A stretch of DNA of 64,000 bases. It comes from Amycolatopsis endophytica (GTDB lineage Bacteria > Actinomycetota > Actinomycetes > Mycobacteriales > Pseudonocardiaceae). The translations under genes and the position numbers were made by a program. The notes beneath the pieces were generated by a model. That model did not search any database, was not told where the DNA came from, and saw nothing but the letters and a program-made list of their open reading frames with translations. This document shows, piece by piece, positions 34,938-44,187 of this stretch. Position 1 is the stretch's first letter; the number at the start of each line of letters is the position of its first letter. The stretch is from contig NZ_JACCFK010000001.1 in the NCBI RefSeq assembly GCF_013410405.1, forward strand, positions 496,001-560,000. The letters are read 5' to 3'.

Positions 34938-35054
34938 CGTCATCTCCTCGAATTCTCGTCCGTTGGGGACAAGATCGAGTCAACGCCGCCGGAGCGCGGG
35001 CGTCCAAGACCTGTTCGGCACCCCGTCATGCACCGGGCGTATACCGTGGACGAC

Positions 35055-35939
35055 ATGGATCTCGACCTGCGGTTGGTGCGTTACTTCACCGTCGTCGCCG
35101 AGCACCTGAACTTCGCCAGAGCCGCCGGGGCACTGCACGTCGCCCAACCGTCGCTCAGCAGGCAGATCCAGCGGCTCGAAGACGAAGTCGGGGTGCGGCT
35201 GCTGGAGCGCACCCCACACGGCAGCAGGCTCACCGCGGCCGGTGCGGCGTTCCTGCCGAAGGCACACGCGGTCCTGCGCGCGGCCCACGAGGCGGTGGCC
35301 ACCGCACGAGCCGCCGCGCCACCCCGCACGGTCATGATCGGCTACACCGAGGACCTGGTGATCACACCCGCGGTCCGCGACCTGCGCCGCCGCCACCCCG
35401 AGGCCCACGTCAGCACCCGGCACCTCGACTGGAACGACTCCCGCGCCCTCGCCGACCACCGGGTGGACGTGCTCGTCGCCCGCGCGCCGCTGCCCTTCGA
35501 CACCGACGGCCTCGACGTCACCACCCTCTACGACGAGCCGCGTGTCCTCCTCGTGCCCGCCACACACCCGCTCGCGGGCAAGGAATCGGTCACCCCGGAC
35601 GACTTCGCCGCCGAACCCCTCGTCCCCTGCACCGGCGGCGGCGCGCCGTGGACCGGGTTCTGGCGGCTCGAACCGCGCCCCGGCGGACAACCGGCACCGC
35701 TCGGCCCCGAGGTCGTGGAGACCCACGAGGACAAGCTCGAACTGGTCGCCGAGGGCCGGGCCGTCGCCGTCCTGCCCGCGCACGACCGGCGCAGCACCCT
35801 GCGCGACGACCTCGCGGTGATCCCGGTCGAGGACGTCGAACCCGCCCGGGTTGTGGTCGTCAGCCGGGCCGACGACCACAACCCGCTCGTCACCGGGTTC
35901 CGGGAATCCGCGGAGGCACTGCTCAGCGGCCCCGCTTGA
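35055..35939 (+). CDS. LysR-family transcriptional regulator
   Basis: 294 residues: winged helix MDLDLRLVRYFTVVAEHLNF followed by RAAGALHVAQPSLSRQIQRL, then the two-lobed effector domain from about residue 90. ATG 35055. Divergent from the SDR gene, its probable target, and from the sequence it also controls itself, as usual in the family. Its end overlaps the end of the amidohydrolase gene by 17 bases. Confidence 0.92.
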   Translation: MDLDLRLVRYFTVVAEHLNFARAAGALHVAQPSLSRQIQRLEDEVGVRLLERTPHGSRLTAAGAAFLPKAHAVLRAAHEAVATARAAAPPRTVMIGYTEDLVITPAVRDLRRRHPEAHVSTRHLDWNDSRALADHRVDVLVARAPLPFDTDGLDVTTLYDEPRVLLVPATHPLAGKESVTPDDFAAEPLVPCTGGGAPWTGFWRLEPRPGGQPAPLGPEVVETHEDKLELVAEGRAVAVLPAHDRRSTLRDDLAVIPVEDVEPARVVVVSRADDHNPLVTGFRESAEALLSGPA

Positions 35940-37389
35940 GGAACCGGCCCACCGGCTCCCCCACGACCTTGCCGTCGGCGAAGACGTGGTTGCCACGCAC
36001 GAACGTGTCCGTCACGCGCGCCGTCATCGGGAAGCCCTCGAACGGCGTGTACTCCTGCGTCGACTCCGATTCCGCGGCCCGCACCGTCCACTGCACGTCC
36101 GGGTCCACGAGCGCGAAGTCCGCATCGTAGCCTTCGGCGATCGTGCCCTTGCGCAGCAGGCCGTAGCGCTGCGCGGGGTTCCACGACAGCATCTTCGCGA
36201 TCTTCTGCAGCGACAGGCCCCGCTTCGTGCCCTCACCGACCAGGCCGGGCAGCAGGTACTCGGCACCGCCGAAACCGGACTTCGCCAGGAAGACGTCGCC
36301 GCGGTCGGAGCCGAACTTCAGCTCGTCCCGGCAGCACGCGTGGTCGCTCACGACCCAGTCGACCTCACCGGCCAGCACGTGCCGCCACAGCGCCTCGACG
36401 TCCTCGCGCTCGCGCAGCGGCGGGTTGACCTTGCCACCGATGCCGGACGCGGTGTCCACATCGGCGAGCAGGTGCCCGATGGTCACCTCGCGGCGGAAGT
36501 CGATGTGCGGGAACGCCTTCGCCATCGTCAGCGCGGCCGACAGCGCCTTCTCCGACGACAGGTGCAGCAGGTTGATGTTCGGCAGTCCGGTCTCGTGCGC
36601 CAGGTACGACGCGATGGTGACCGCCAGCCCCTCCGAGTGCGGCGGCCGCGAAGCGCTGTAGGCGCGCAGGCCGGTCAGCGAACCGTCCTGCTCCACCAGC
36701 TTCGTGTAGGCGGTCATGATCTCGGCCGTCTCGCAGTGCAACGACAGCGACAGGTGCGGCGCGTACTCGGTGAGGATCTCGCGTGCCTTCTGCACCCCGC
36801 GCATCACGAACTCGAAGTGCGCGATGTCGTAGCGCTCGTCCGGCGGGATCATCAGGAAGTCGCTCTGGCTCGTCGACCGGCCGTGCAGCCCGTGCGAACC
36901 GTAGAACATGAAGATCTTGAACGAGGTGACGCCGTGTTCCTCCACGAGGTACGGGATCTCCTCGATGTGCTGCGACGACATCGGCGCCAGGTGGAAGGCG
37001 TAGTCCACATAGGCGTTACCGGCCGACTTGCTCAGCACCTCCGGGAAGAAGTCCCGGTAGCTGCCGCCCTTGTTGAGGTAGTACTGCCCGGTCCGCATGT
37101 AGGTGAGCGACGTCGTGACGCCACCCTGCGCGCTCGCGCGGCTTTCGGTGCGGGTGTCGGTGGACAGCTCGTTGTAGATGCCCCAGTGCTGGTGCGCGTC
37201 GACCACACCGGGGAAGGCCAGCAGGCCACGGCCGTCGATCACGCGCGCGGCGTCGTCGGCGGGCAGGCCGGGCGCCACCCGCGTGATGGTGCCGTCGTCG
37301 ACCGCGATGTCCAGCAGTTCCGGCTCGCCGTCGGCGGCATCGGGCCGCACGACCCGGACGCCCTGGACGAGCAGTTCCGTCGTTGCCAT
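35923..37389 (-). CDS. Cyclic amidohydrolase (dihydropyrimidinase/hydantoinase/dihydroorotase family)
   Basis: 488-residue metal-dependent hydrolase that opens cyclic amides, ureides or imides. Metal site His66 and His68 in VVDAHQHWG, bridging carboxylated Lys in TSFKIFMFYGS, further His ligands in LSLHCETAEI and INLLHLSSEKA, and the catalytic Asp in VVSDHACC. The end (YDADFALVDPDVQW) is the usual small beta domain. ATG 37389 has GGAGGA about 9 bases upstream. Last gene of the nine-gene operon that includes an importer and a racemase-like protein, so its substrate is probably the imported ring compound or its first product. Confidence 0.88.
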   Translation of the reverse strand: MATTELLVQGVRVVRPDAADGEPELLDIAVDDGTITRVAPGLPADDAARVIDGRGLLAFPGVVDAHQHWGIYNELSTDTRTESRASAQGGVTTSLTYMRTGQYYLNKGGSYRDFFPEVLSKSAGNAYVDYAFHLAPMSSQHIEEIPYLVEEHGVTSFKIFMFYGSHGLHGRSTSQSDFLMIPPDERYDIAHFEFVMRGVQKAREILTEYAPHLSLSLHCETAEIMTAYTKLVEQDGSLTGLRAYSASRPPHSEGLAVTIASYLAHETGLPNINLLHLSSEKALSAALTMAKAFPHIDFRREVTIGHLLADVDTASGIGGKVNPPLREREDVEALWRHVLAGEVDWVVSDHACCRDELKFGSDRGDVFLAKSGFGGAEYLLPGLVGEGTKRGLSLQKIAKMLSWNPAQRYGLLRKGTIAEGYDADFALVDPDVQWTVRAAESESTQEYTPFEGFPMTARVTDTFVRGNHVFADGKVVGEPVGRFLKRGR

Positions 37390-37414
37390 TTCTTCGATTC
37401 CTCCGCGTGATCGT

Positions 37415-38764
37415 TCAGGCCGGGCGACGTGCGACGTCGTTCGCGGCCAGGTAGGCCAGCCCGAAGGCAGGCAGGAGCCCGTTGCCGGGCAGGTATCCGG
37501 CGGCGCCGTGACCCGAAATGCTCGCCGCGGCGCCTCCCGCGGCGTAGAGGCCGGGGATCGGCCGGTCGCAGGCGTCGACGACGGCGGCGTTCTCGTTCAC
37601 CCTCAGGCCGCCCTGGGTGTGGAAGAGCGCGGGCACGACCCGGACCGCGGCGTACCGGCCGGACAGCGGGCGCTCCCAGTTGGTGCGGCCGAACGGGTCC
37701 TCGCGCTCGCCACGCGCGATCGCCGCCGCGGCGGCGAGTTCGTCGGCCAGCTCCGGTAGTCCGAGCGCCTCTCCCAGCCCCACCGCGTCGTCCGCCCACA
37801 CCAGCGCACCGGACTCCACGGTGTTCCGGAAGTCCTGGAACGGCTGGCATTGCTCGAAAATCGTCTCGTCCAGCACGATCCAGCCGGTGGCACCGGGCCG
37901 GGCCGCGAGTTCGGCGGCGTACTCGGAATAACCGCGGGTCTCGTTGCCGAAGCGCCTTCCGCCTGCGTCGACGAGGATCGCGCCGTGGATGATCGTCGCC
38001 CACCCGACCAGCGTGCCCGCGTTCGCGGCGACCGCGCCGTGGCCCTGGTAGGCGTCCAGGTAACCGGTGGCCGCGCCGAGCTTCTCGCCGATGCGCAGCG
38101 CGTCGCCGAGCGACTGGTCGCTGCCCTGGTACAACGCGTCCGCGATCTCCGGCAGGTGCCGCGCCACGAGGTCGCGGTCGGCGCCGAAACCGTTGGTGGC
38201 CAGCAGGACCGCGCGCGTCGGGATCTCTTCCTCGGCGCCGTCCGGATAGCGCACGACGGCGGCCCGGACACCGTCGGGGTCGGTCAGCACGTCGACCAGC
38301 TTCGCCGGGGCGAGCAGCTCGATGTTCTCGTGCTCGGTGACCCGCCGCGCGAGGTGGTCGATGACGCCGGAGCCGTGCCGACCGGGGATCGAGTGGCAGC
38401 GCGGCACCGCGTGGCCCGGGTAGTTGAAGTCCGTGACCAGCGACAACGGCAGACCGGCCGAATCGGCCAGCCACTCCACCAGCGGCGCGCTCACCTCCGC
38501 CAGCGTACGGGCCAGCCTCGGATCGGCCTGTCCCTTGGTCTTGGTCATGATGTCGTCGACGAACCGCTCCGGCGAGTCGTCGATGTCCGCTTCGACCTGC
38601 CAGCGCGAACCGGCGCCGGGAAACATCGCGGTCGACATCGACGTGTTGTTGCCGCGCCGGAAGTGCTCGCTGGCCTCGACGACCAGCACGCTCAGCCCCA
38701 GTTCGGCGGCCCGCAGCGCACCGGCCAGGCCGCCACCGGCACCAGCGACCACCAGATCCATCAC
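37415..38764 (-). CDS. FAD-dependent oxidoreductase (fumarate reductase/tricarballylate dehydrogenase-like)
   Basis: 449 residues: FAD dinucleotide site LVVAGAGGGLAGALRAAELGL at the N-terminus with VVEASEHFRRG, and the family's substrate/FAD segment IPGLYAAGGAAASISGHGAAGYLPGNG near the end. This is the fumarate reductase/3-ketosteroid dehydrogenase flavoprotein fold, which dehydrogenates or reduces carbon-carbon bonds beside carboxylates or ketones. TcuA, which oxidises tricarballylate to cis-aconitate, is one precedent. Starts GTG 38764 (GTGA overlap with the racemase stop) or ATG 38761. Confidence 0.85.
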   Translation of the reverse strand: MMDLVVAGAGGGLAGALRAAELGLSVLVVEASEHFRRGNNTSMSTAMFPGAGSRWQVEADIDDSPERFVDDIMTKTKGQADPRLARTLAEVSAPLVEWLADSAGLPLSLVTDFNYPGHAVPRCHSIPGRHGSGVIDHLARRVTEHENIELLAPAKLVDVLTDPDGVRAAVVRYPDGAEEEIPTRAVLLATNGFGADRDLVARHLPEIADALYQGSDQSLGDALRIGEKLGAATGYLDAYQGHGAVAANAGTLVGWATIIHGAILVDAGGRRFGNETRGYSEYAAELAARPGATGWIVLDETIFEQCQPFQDFRNTVESGALVWADDAVGLGEALGLPELADELAAAAAIARGEREDPFGRTNWERPLSGRYAAVRVVPALFHTQGGLRVNENAAVVDACDRPIPGLYAAGGAAASISGHGAAGYLPGNGLLPAFGLAYLAANDVARRPA

Positions 38765-39390
38765 GGCTGCACCGCCAGCAGCCGCAACGCCAGCTCCGTC
38801 GGGTCGACGATGCGCGCGGGCAGGTCGGCGGGTTCGACGTCGACCGCCGAGCAGCCGTTGATCACCGCGGTCGCGCCCAGCGACGCCAGCTCACGCACCG
38901 CATCGCCGAGCGCCCGGTTCCAGGTGGCGGTGTCCGCGATCGCCTCGAACGGCAGGTCCAGCACGCGCGTTCCGGCGAAGTACGCGGTCAGGCCGTAGTC
39001 GGCGACGCGCTTGTCGAACTCGGCACGGATCGCCTCATTGCGCACGACGGCGCCGAACCGCACGCCCTTGCCCGCGAGGTGGGTCGCGGACAGCTTGAGC
39101 AGCCCGTGCACCGGAAGCGGCTGTGCGGCAACGGTGTCCGGCACGGCCGGGTCGAGCACGCAGTCCGGGAAGGCCAGGTCGAAGCCCTCCCCCGCGCGAC
39201 CCAGCGCGGCGGCGACCTCCCGTTCGGACGCCCGCACGGACTCGCCCGTGTCGAGCGAAGCCGGCGCGGCCGCGCCCACGTCGACGAGTTCGATCTCCAG
39301 GTCCGGCGGGGCGAGCCGGTCGTAGCGGTCCTGCCGCCGCCGGATCTCCTCCGGCGGCAGGTGGATGGGCGTCACCGCGAGGGCACGCAT
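38761..39390 (-). CDS. Asp/Glu/hydantoin racemase-like protein
   Basis: 209 residues with the paired catalytic cysteines of cofactor-free racemases: Cys77 in AFPDCVLDP and Cys180 in VINGCSAVD. The family also includes hydantoin racemase, maleate isomerase and arylmalonate decarboxylase. Next to a hydantoinase-type enzyme, racemisation of the ring compound or isomerisation of an unsaturated diacid are both reasonable. ATG 39390 shares one base with the MmgE/PrpD stop. Confidence 0.85.
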   Translation of the reverse strand: MRALAVTPIHLPPEEIRRRQDRYDRLAPPDLEIELVDVGAAAPASLDTGESVRASEREVAAALGRAGEGFDLAFPDCVLDPAVPDTVAAQPLPVHGLLKLSATHLAGKGVRFGAVVRNEAIRAEFDKRVADYGLTAYFAGTRVLDLPFEAIADTATWNRALGDAVRELASLGATAVINGCSAVDVEPADLPARIVDPTELALRLLAVQP

Positions 39391-40721
39391 CAGTTCAACT
39401 CCTTCTCTGCTCCGCCGGCCAGCCCGCGCAGCGCGTCACCGACACGGGGCAGGCCGGGCAACTCGTGACTGACCGCGACGGCGCGGTCCACGAGCCCTGG
39501 CTGCCGCGGCAGCCACGTCTTCAGCATCGCGACCAGGTCGGGTTCGCTCAGCGGGTGGTGGTCGGCGTCGCCCACCGGGTTGGGCACCTCGCTGGCCAGC
39601 GTGGTGCCGTCGTCGAAGCCGATGCTGACCCGCGCGGCGCGTTCGGCGGGCAGCCGGGCGGTCAGGTCGTCGGCCGCGACCAGTCGTACCCGTCGCGCAA
39701 GCGCTTGCACCTGCGGATCGTCGAGCGCGCTGTCCGGGGCGACCTGTCCGGTGAGCGCGGCGGTGGCGACCACGAACGGTGTCGAGAACATCGCGGACAG
39801 CCGGTTCGACCAGGTTTCGCTCGTCAGCCCGGCGCCCAGGACGTGCGATTCCACCAGGATCGAGGTGATGGCGGCCGCCGGGAACTCGGCGCGCAACGCC
39901 AGGACCGCGTCGGCGGCCGGGTGCGTGAACGAGCAGGACGCGTGCCGTTTGAAGTAACCGTGCGTGATGTCCCAGCGCACACCCAGCTCAGCGGTCAGCT
40001 CCCCGACGTCGAACGAGCCCAGCAACGTGCCCAGCGACAACGCGGCGGTGCCGGTGTTGCGCGCCATCCCGGCCGCGGCCATCCGCGCCGCGGCCAGGCC
40101 GGACGACTGCGAAGCGCCCATCCACGCGTTGCGGACGGGGTTTCCGGTGGTCGCCGAGTCGAAGTGGCCCGCGATCGCCATGCCCGCCCCGGTGTCGATC
40201 GCGGCGGCCGTCGCATCCGGACCAAGCCCGAGCAACCGCGCACACCCCGCCGCCGCACCGGCCACGCCCCAGCTCCCGTGTGGATGCGCGCCGGGCTTCA
40301 ACGACGTCGCACGGCCGAACCGAGAAGCCACCTCGTAGGCCGCGAGCAGGGCCGCCGCGGTGTCTTCGCCACTGCTGTCCAGCTCGGCCGCCAGCGCCAG
40401 TACCGCCGGGAACCCGTGCGCCGCGGGATGCCCCTTGGCGTACTTGTTGCCCTCGTCGAGTTCGAGCGAGACCAGCGCGATCCCGTTCAGCCACGCCGCC
40501 GCGTCGGTGGACACACACGTACCAGCCCCGACCAACGGCGCCGGGCCGTCCGGCGCCCGCCACGCCGCGCGCAACGCCCGCTGCTCCGGCTGAGCCGCGC
40601 CCACCGCGGTGACGCCGAAGACGTCCAGCAGTACCAGGGAAAGCCGGTCCAGCACCTCCTCCGGCACGTCCACACCGGACACCCAGGCGCCGAGTTCCGC
40701 CGTCGATTCCGCCGCTGTCAC
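39390..40721 (-). CDS. MmgE/PrpD-family protein, copy 1
   Basis: 443 residues of the MmgE/PrpD fold (2-methylcitrate dehydratase, cis-aconitate decarboxylase, iminodisuccinate epimerase). Seen: DVFGVTAVGAAQPEQ at the N-terminus, DEGNKYAKGHPAAHGFPAVLALA, THGYFKRHASCSFTHPAADA in the lid region. Reactions in the family add or remove water or CO2 from branched di- or tricarboxylates. GTG 40721 overlaps the LivF-type stop (GTGA). Clearly diverged from copy 2 at 48435-49835 (GIFFKPYPCNHFTH in the same place), so the two should act on different intermediates. Confidence 0.87.
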   Translation of the reverse strand: MTAAESTAELGAWVSGVDVPEEVLDRLSLVLLDVFGVTAVGAAQPEQRALRAAWRAPDGPAPLVGAGTCVSTDAAAWLNGIALVSLELDEGNKYAKGHPAAHGFPAVLALAAELDSSGEDTAAALLAAYEVASRFGRATSLKPGAHPHGSWGVAGAAAGCARLLGLGPDATAAAIDTGAGMAIAGHFDSATTGNPVRNAWMGASQSSGLAAARMAAAGMARNTGTAALSLGTLLGSFDVGELTAELGVRWDITHGYFKRHASCSFTHPAADAVLALRAEFPAAAITSILVESHVLGAGLTSETWSNRLSAMFSTPFVVATAALTGQVAPDSALDDPQVQALARRVRLVAADDLTARLPAERAARVSIGFDDGTTLASEVPNPVGDADHHPLSEPDLVAMLKTWLPRQPGLVDRAVAVSHELPGLPRVGDALRGLAGGAEKELN

Positions 40722-41419
40722 AGTCCCAGATACGCCTTCCTGACGCGGCTGTCCTCCGCCAGCTCACCGCCGGTGCCGGACAACACGGTCGATCCGCTCT
40801 CCATCACGTACGCGCGATCCGCGATCGCCAGCGCCTGCTTGGCGTTCTGCTCGACCAGCAGCACCGACACCCCGTTGTCCCGGATCCGCCGCACTGCCTC
40901 CAGCATCGTCCAGGTCAGCTTCGGCGACAGACCGGTCGAGGGCTCGTCGAGCATCAGCAGCTTCGGCGCCGCCATCAGCGCGCGGCCGATCGCCAGCATC
41001 TGCTGCTGCCCACCGCTGAACGTCTGCGCGATCTGCGTCCGCCGCTGCGCCAGGACCGGGAACAGTTCGTAGACCTCGGCCAGCGACTTCTCCGCCTGCG
41101 CGGACGTGCGGGTCCACGCGCCCATCCGCAGGTTCTCCTCGACGGTGAGCGTGCCGAACAACGCGCGATCCTCCGGCACGTGCACCAGCCCGTCGCGGAC
41201 CAGCTGGTCGGGACGGCGGCCCGCGGTGGGCGAGCCGCCGAAGGTGATGCTGCCGGACAACGTCTTGAGCTGACCGCAGATACTGCGCAGCGTCGTGGTC
41301 TTGCCCGCGCCGTTCGCACCGACCAGCGCGACGATCTCACCCTCGCCGAGATGCAGGTCGATGTCGTGCAGGATGCGCATTCGTCCGTACCCGGCGCACA
41401 CCTTCTCAAGCGTCAGCAT
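40718..41419 (-). CDS. Branched-chain-type ABC transporter ATP-binding protein (LivF-like)
   Basis: 233 residues with Walker A GANGAGKT, the LivF-type block GLVHVPEDRALFGTLTVEENL, signature FSGGQQQMLAIGRAL, Walker B LLMLDEPSTGLS and switch His replaced by Gln in LLVEQN, as normal for LivF. ATG 41419 has GAGGAG 7 bases upstream and starts 14 bases inside the LivG end. Confidence 0.93.
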   Translation of the reverse strand: MLTLEKVCAGYGRMRILHDIDLHLGEGEIVALVGANGAGKTTTLRSICGQLKTLSGSITFGGSPTAGRRPDQLVRDGLVHVPEDRALFGTLTVEENLRMGAWTRTSAQAEKSLAEVYELFPVLAQRRTQIAQTFSGGQQQMLAIGRALMAAPKLLMLDEPSTGLSPKLTWTMLEAVRRIRDNGVSVLLVEQNAKQALAIADRAYVMESGSTVLSGTGGELAEDSRVRKAYLGL

Positions 41420-42140
41420 GGGTCGGCTCCTCACCGAGGTAGGCGTCGATGACGCGGGCGTCGCTGGTGACCTCCTGCGGCGAGCCGACCGCGATCACGC
41501 GTCCCTGGTCCAGCACGAGCACCCGGTCGGCCAGGCGCATGACGGCGGCCATGATGTGCTCGATGAACAGCAGGGTCACGCCCTCCTGATCACGCAGCAG
41601 CGCGAGCAGGTCGAGCACCGGTTCCCGTTCGGCGGGCACCAGCCCCGCCAGGACCTCGTCGAGCAGCAGCACCTTCGGCCGCGTCGCCAGTGCCCGCGCC
41701 AGCTCCAGCCGCTTGAGCCCGGCGGTCGGCAGTTCGGGCGCGATGCGGTGTGCCCACGGACCGAGCCCGACGCGCTCGACGACGTCCAGCGCGTGCTCAC
41801 GCAGCTTCCGCCGTCCGAAGCGGTGGTGCTGCGCGGCGAGGCTGACGTTCTCCAGCACGGTCATGCTCGCGAACGGCCGCATCAGCTGGAACGTGCGCAC
41901 CATCCCGGCCCGCGCGATCCGGTCCGGCGAGGCGCCCGTGACGTCCTGCCCGGCGAACCCGACCCGGCCCGTGTCCGGCGTCAGCGCGCCCGAGACGACG
42001 TTGAACAGCGTGGTCTTGCCCGCGCCGTTCGGGCCGATGATGCCGAGGATCTCCCCCTCGGACACCTCGAAGTCCACATCGGACAGCGCACGCAGACCGC
42101 GGAACGCCTTGCCGACGCCGCTCACTTCCACCATGCTCAT
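41406..42140 (-). CDS. Branched-chain-type ABC transporter ATP-binding protein (LivG-like)
   Basis: 244 residues: Walker A GPNGAGKTT, LivG block GMVRTFQLMRPFASMTVLENV, Walker B VLLLDEVLAGL and switch His in LFIEHIM. The usual LSGGQ-like signature reads LPTAGLKRLELARAL, and the Walker-B follow-up is EVLAGL instead of EPxAGL; this variant seems to form a subgroup rather than damage. ATG 42140 overlaps the LivM stop. Confidence 0.92.
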   Translation of the reverse strand: MSMVEVSGVGKAFRGLRALSDVDFEVSEGEILGIIGPNGAGKTTLFNVVSGALTPDTGRVGFAGQDVTGASPDRIARAGMVRTFQLMRPFASMTVLENVSLAAQHHRFGRRKLREHALDVVERVGLGPWAHRIAPELPTAGLKRLELARALATRPKVLLLDEVLAGLVPAEREPVLDLLALLRDQEGVTLLFIEHIMAAVMRLADRVLVLDQGRVIAVGSPQEVTSDARVIDAYLGEEPTHADA

Positions 42141-43183
42141 CGACGCCACCTCGCCGCGATCGTTCCGACGATCCCCTTCGGCAGCAGCCGCACGATCAGG
42201 ATCAGCAGCACCGCGTAGAGCACCACGTCCAGGCCACTGCGGCCCTGCAGGAAGCTCAGGAACTCCGGCGGGGTGCGCAGCATCGTCGCGGTCACGTCGT
42301 TGAGCGCGCCGACGATGATCGCGCCGACCACCGGGCCCCAGACCGTGCCGATGCCGCCGATCACGACCGGCACGATCGCCTGGATCGACACCGACGAACC
42401 GAAGCCGAGTTCGGGGTTCACGAACAGGTAGTACTGCGTGTAGAAGGCGCCCGCGACCGCGGTGATCGCCGCGGACAACGCGACCGTCATCAGCTTGTGC
42501 CGCATCACCGGCGTGCCGAGCGAGGCCGCGGCCAGCTCGTCGTCGCGGATCGCGGTCACGTACTTCCCGGCCCGCGAGTGCAGGAACACGATGCTGATCG
42601 CGACCGCGGCCCCGGCCAGCACCAGCGCGACCCAGAAGTACGCGGGCGAGTCGGCAGGGAACTGGATCATCCACAGCGACGAGTCCGGGATCAGCGGCAC
42701 GCTGAACCCGACTGCCTTGTTGGCGAACTCGCTGCTCGTCACGACCAGCCGCAGCATCTCGGCGAAGGCGAACGTGGCGAGCGCGAAGTAGGCGCCCTGC
42801 AGCTTGTAGCGGAAGGAGAAGTACCCGATCAGCACCGCCGCCGCGGCGGCCACCGCCATCCCGGCAAGCATCCCGATCCACGGCGACACGTTGTGCTTCA
42901 CCAGCAGATACGCGCTGGTGTAGGCGCCGAGGCCGAAGTAGGCCGCGTGCCCGAAGCTGAACATGCCGCCGAAACCACTCATGATGTTCCAGCCCACCGC
43001 CATGAGCAGGAAGATCAGGATCCGCACGGCGACCGCGCCCTGCGCGGCGGGCAGGATGAGCGGCAGCGGGATCGCGATCAGCACCAGCACGGCGAGGATG
43101 GCGAGCTGCCGGTTCTGCGGGCGCAGCGGCGGTGCCTTGACCTTCTCAGCGCCGGCCGGCCCGGCGATCGTGATCGCACTCAT
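42137..43183 (-). CDS. Branched-chain-type ABC transporter permease (LivM-like)
   Basis: 348 residues with eight to ten membrane segments after a cytoplasmic start (MSAITIAGPAGAEKVKAPP). LivM signatures are NIMSGFGGMFSFGHAAYFGLGAY and, in the ATPase-contact loop, RAGKYVTAIRDDELAAASLG, followed by GGIGTVWGPVVGAI. ATG 43183 overlaps the LivH stop (ATGA). Confidence 0.92.
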   Translation of the reverse strand: MSAITIAGPAGAEKVKAPPLRPQNRQLAILAVLVLIAIPLPLILPAAQGAVAVRILIFLLMAVGWNIMSGFGGMFSFGHAAYFGLGAYTSAYLLVKHNVSPWIGMLAGMAVAAAAAVLIGYFSFRYKLQGAYFALATFAFAEMLRLVVTSSEFANKAVGFSVPLIPDSSLWMIQFPADSPAYFWVALVLAGAAVAISIVFLHSRAGKYVTAIRDDELAAASLGTPVMRHKLMTVALSAAITAVAGAFYTQYYLFVNPELGFGSSVSIQAIVPVVIGGIGTVWGPVVGAIIVGALNDVTATMLRTPPEFLSFLQGRSGLDVVLYAVLLILIVRLLPKGIVGTIAARWRR

Positions 43184-44187
43184 GCCGTCTTCCTTCCGAA
43201 AAGTCCCTGCGGCCGGAGGAAAAGCACGAGGATGAACACGACGAACACACCCAGCAGCGAGCTCTGCCCGCCGAGGTAGATCGTGGTGAGCTGCTCGACC
43301 AGCCCGATCAGCAGGCCGCCGACGAGCGCGCCCACGACGTTGCCCATCCCGCCGAGCACCACCACCACGAACGCGGTGATGTTGAACTGCTCGCCCAGCG
43401 TCGGCGTCACCGTGACCAGCGGACCCGCCAGCGCGGCGGCCGCACCGGCGCACGCGGTGCCGATCGCGAAGGTCAGCGTGTGGATGCGGCGGACGTTGAT
43501 GCCGACCAGTTCCGCGCCCGGACCGTTCGCCGCGACCGCGCGGATCGCGGTACCCAGCCGGGTGCGGCGCAGCAGCCAGAACAGCAGCGCGCCGAGCAGG
43601 ATCGCGCCGAGGAAGGCGTACAACCGCGAACCGGCGACCACCGCGCCCAGCAACGGGAACTGGAAGTCACCCGGCAGCGCGATCGTCTTCGGCTCGGCAC
43701 CGAAGAACATCAGCAGACCGTTCTCCAGCAACAGCGACAGGCCGAGTGTGATCAGCAGCTGGTTCTCCAGCGACTTGCCACCGGTACCGGACAACAGTCC
43801 ACGGTGGACGGCAGCGCCGATCAGGAACAGCGCCGGGATGGCCACGACCAGCGTCAGGTACGGGTGCATACCGGTCGCGGAGATCATGCCGAAGGAGATG
43901 AACATCGCGACCGCCAGCAGCGCGCCGTGCGCGAAGTTGACGATGTCCAGCACGCCGAAGATCAGCGTCAGGCCCATCGCGATGAGGCCGTAGAGACCGC
44001 CGGTCAGGACGCCGGTGACCACCGACTGCCAGACCACCAGCCCGCTGCCGGACTGCAGCAGCGCGACCACGATCGCGACGACGAGAACGACACCGACGAC
44101 GCCCGCGCGGCCGAGGAAACCGCGATCCTTCTTCTGGGGAGGGGAGATTTCGGGGGCGAGTGGCGCCCCCTGCGTTGTGTTGGTCAT
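43180..44187 (-). CDS. Branched-chain-type ABC transporter permease (LivH-like)
   Basis: 335 residues, about eight membrane segments after a polar N-terminus. LivH blocks: GLYGLIAMGLTLIFGVLDIVNFAHGALL and TRLGTAIRAVAANGPGAELVGINV, whose AVAANxxxAxLxGI is the ATPase-contact loop, then VVLGGMGNVVGALVGG. ATG 44187 overlaps the binding-protein stop; GTG 44196 is an alternative. Confidence 0.92.
   Translation of the reverse strand: MTNTTQGAPLAPEISPPQKKDRGFLGRAGVVGVVLVVAIVVALLQSGSGLVVWQSVVTGVLTGGLYGLIAMGLTLIFGVLDIVNFAHGALLAVAMFISFGMISATGMHPYLTLVVAIPALFLIGAAVHRGLLSGTGGKSLENQLLITLGLSLLLENGLLMFFGAEPKTIALPGDFQFPLLGAVVAGSRLYAFLGAILLGALLFWLLRRTRLGTAIRAVAANGPGAELVGINVRRIHTLTFAIGTACAGAAAALAGPLVTVTPTLGEQFNITAFVVVVLGGMGNVVGALVGGLLIGLVEQLTTIYLGGQSSLLGVFVVFILVLFLRPQGLFGRKTA

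Noticed and set aside
41406..42140. LivG-type ATPase as a damaged gene because of the LPTAG signature
   Set aside because: Walker A, Walker B and switch His are intact and the variant looks like a normal subgroup form.
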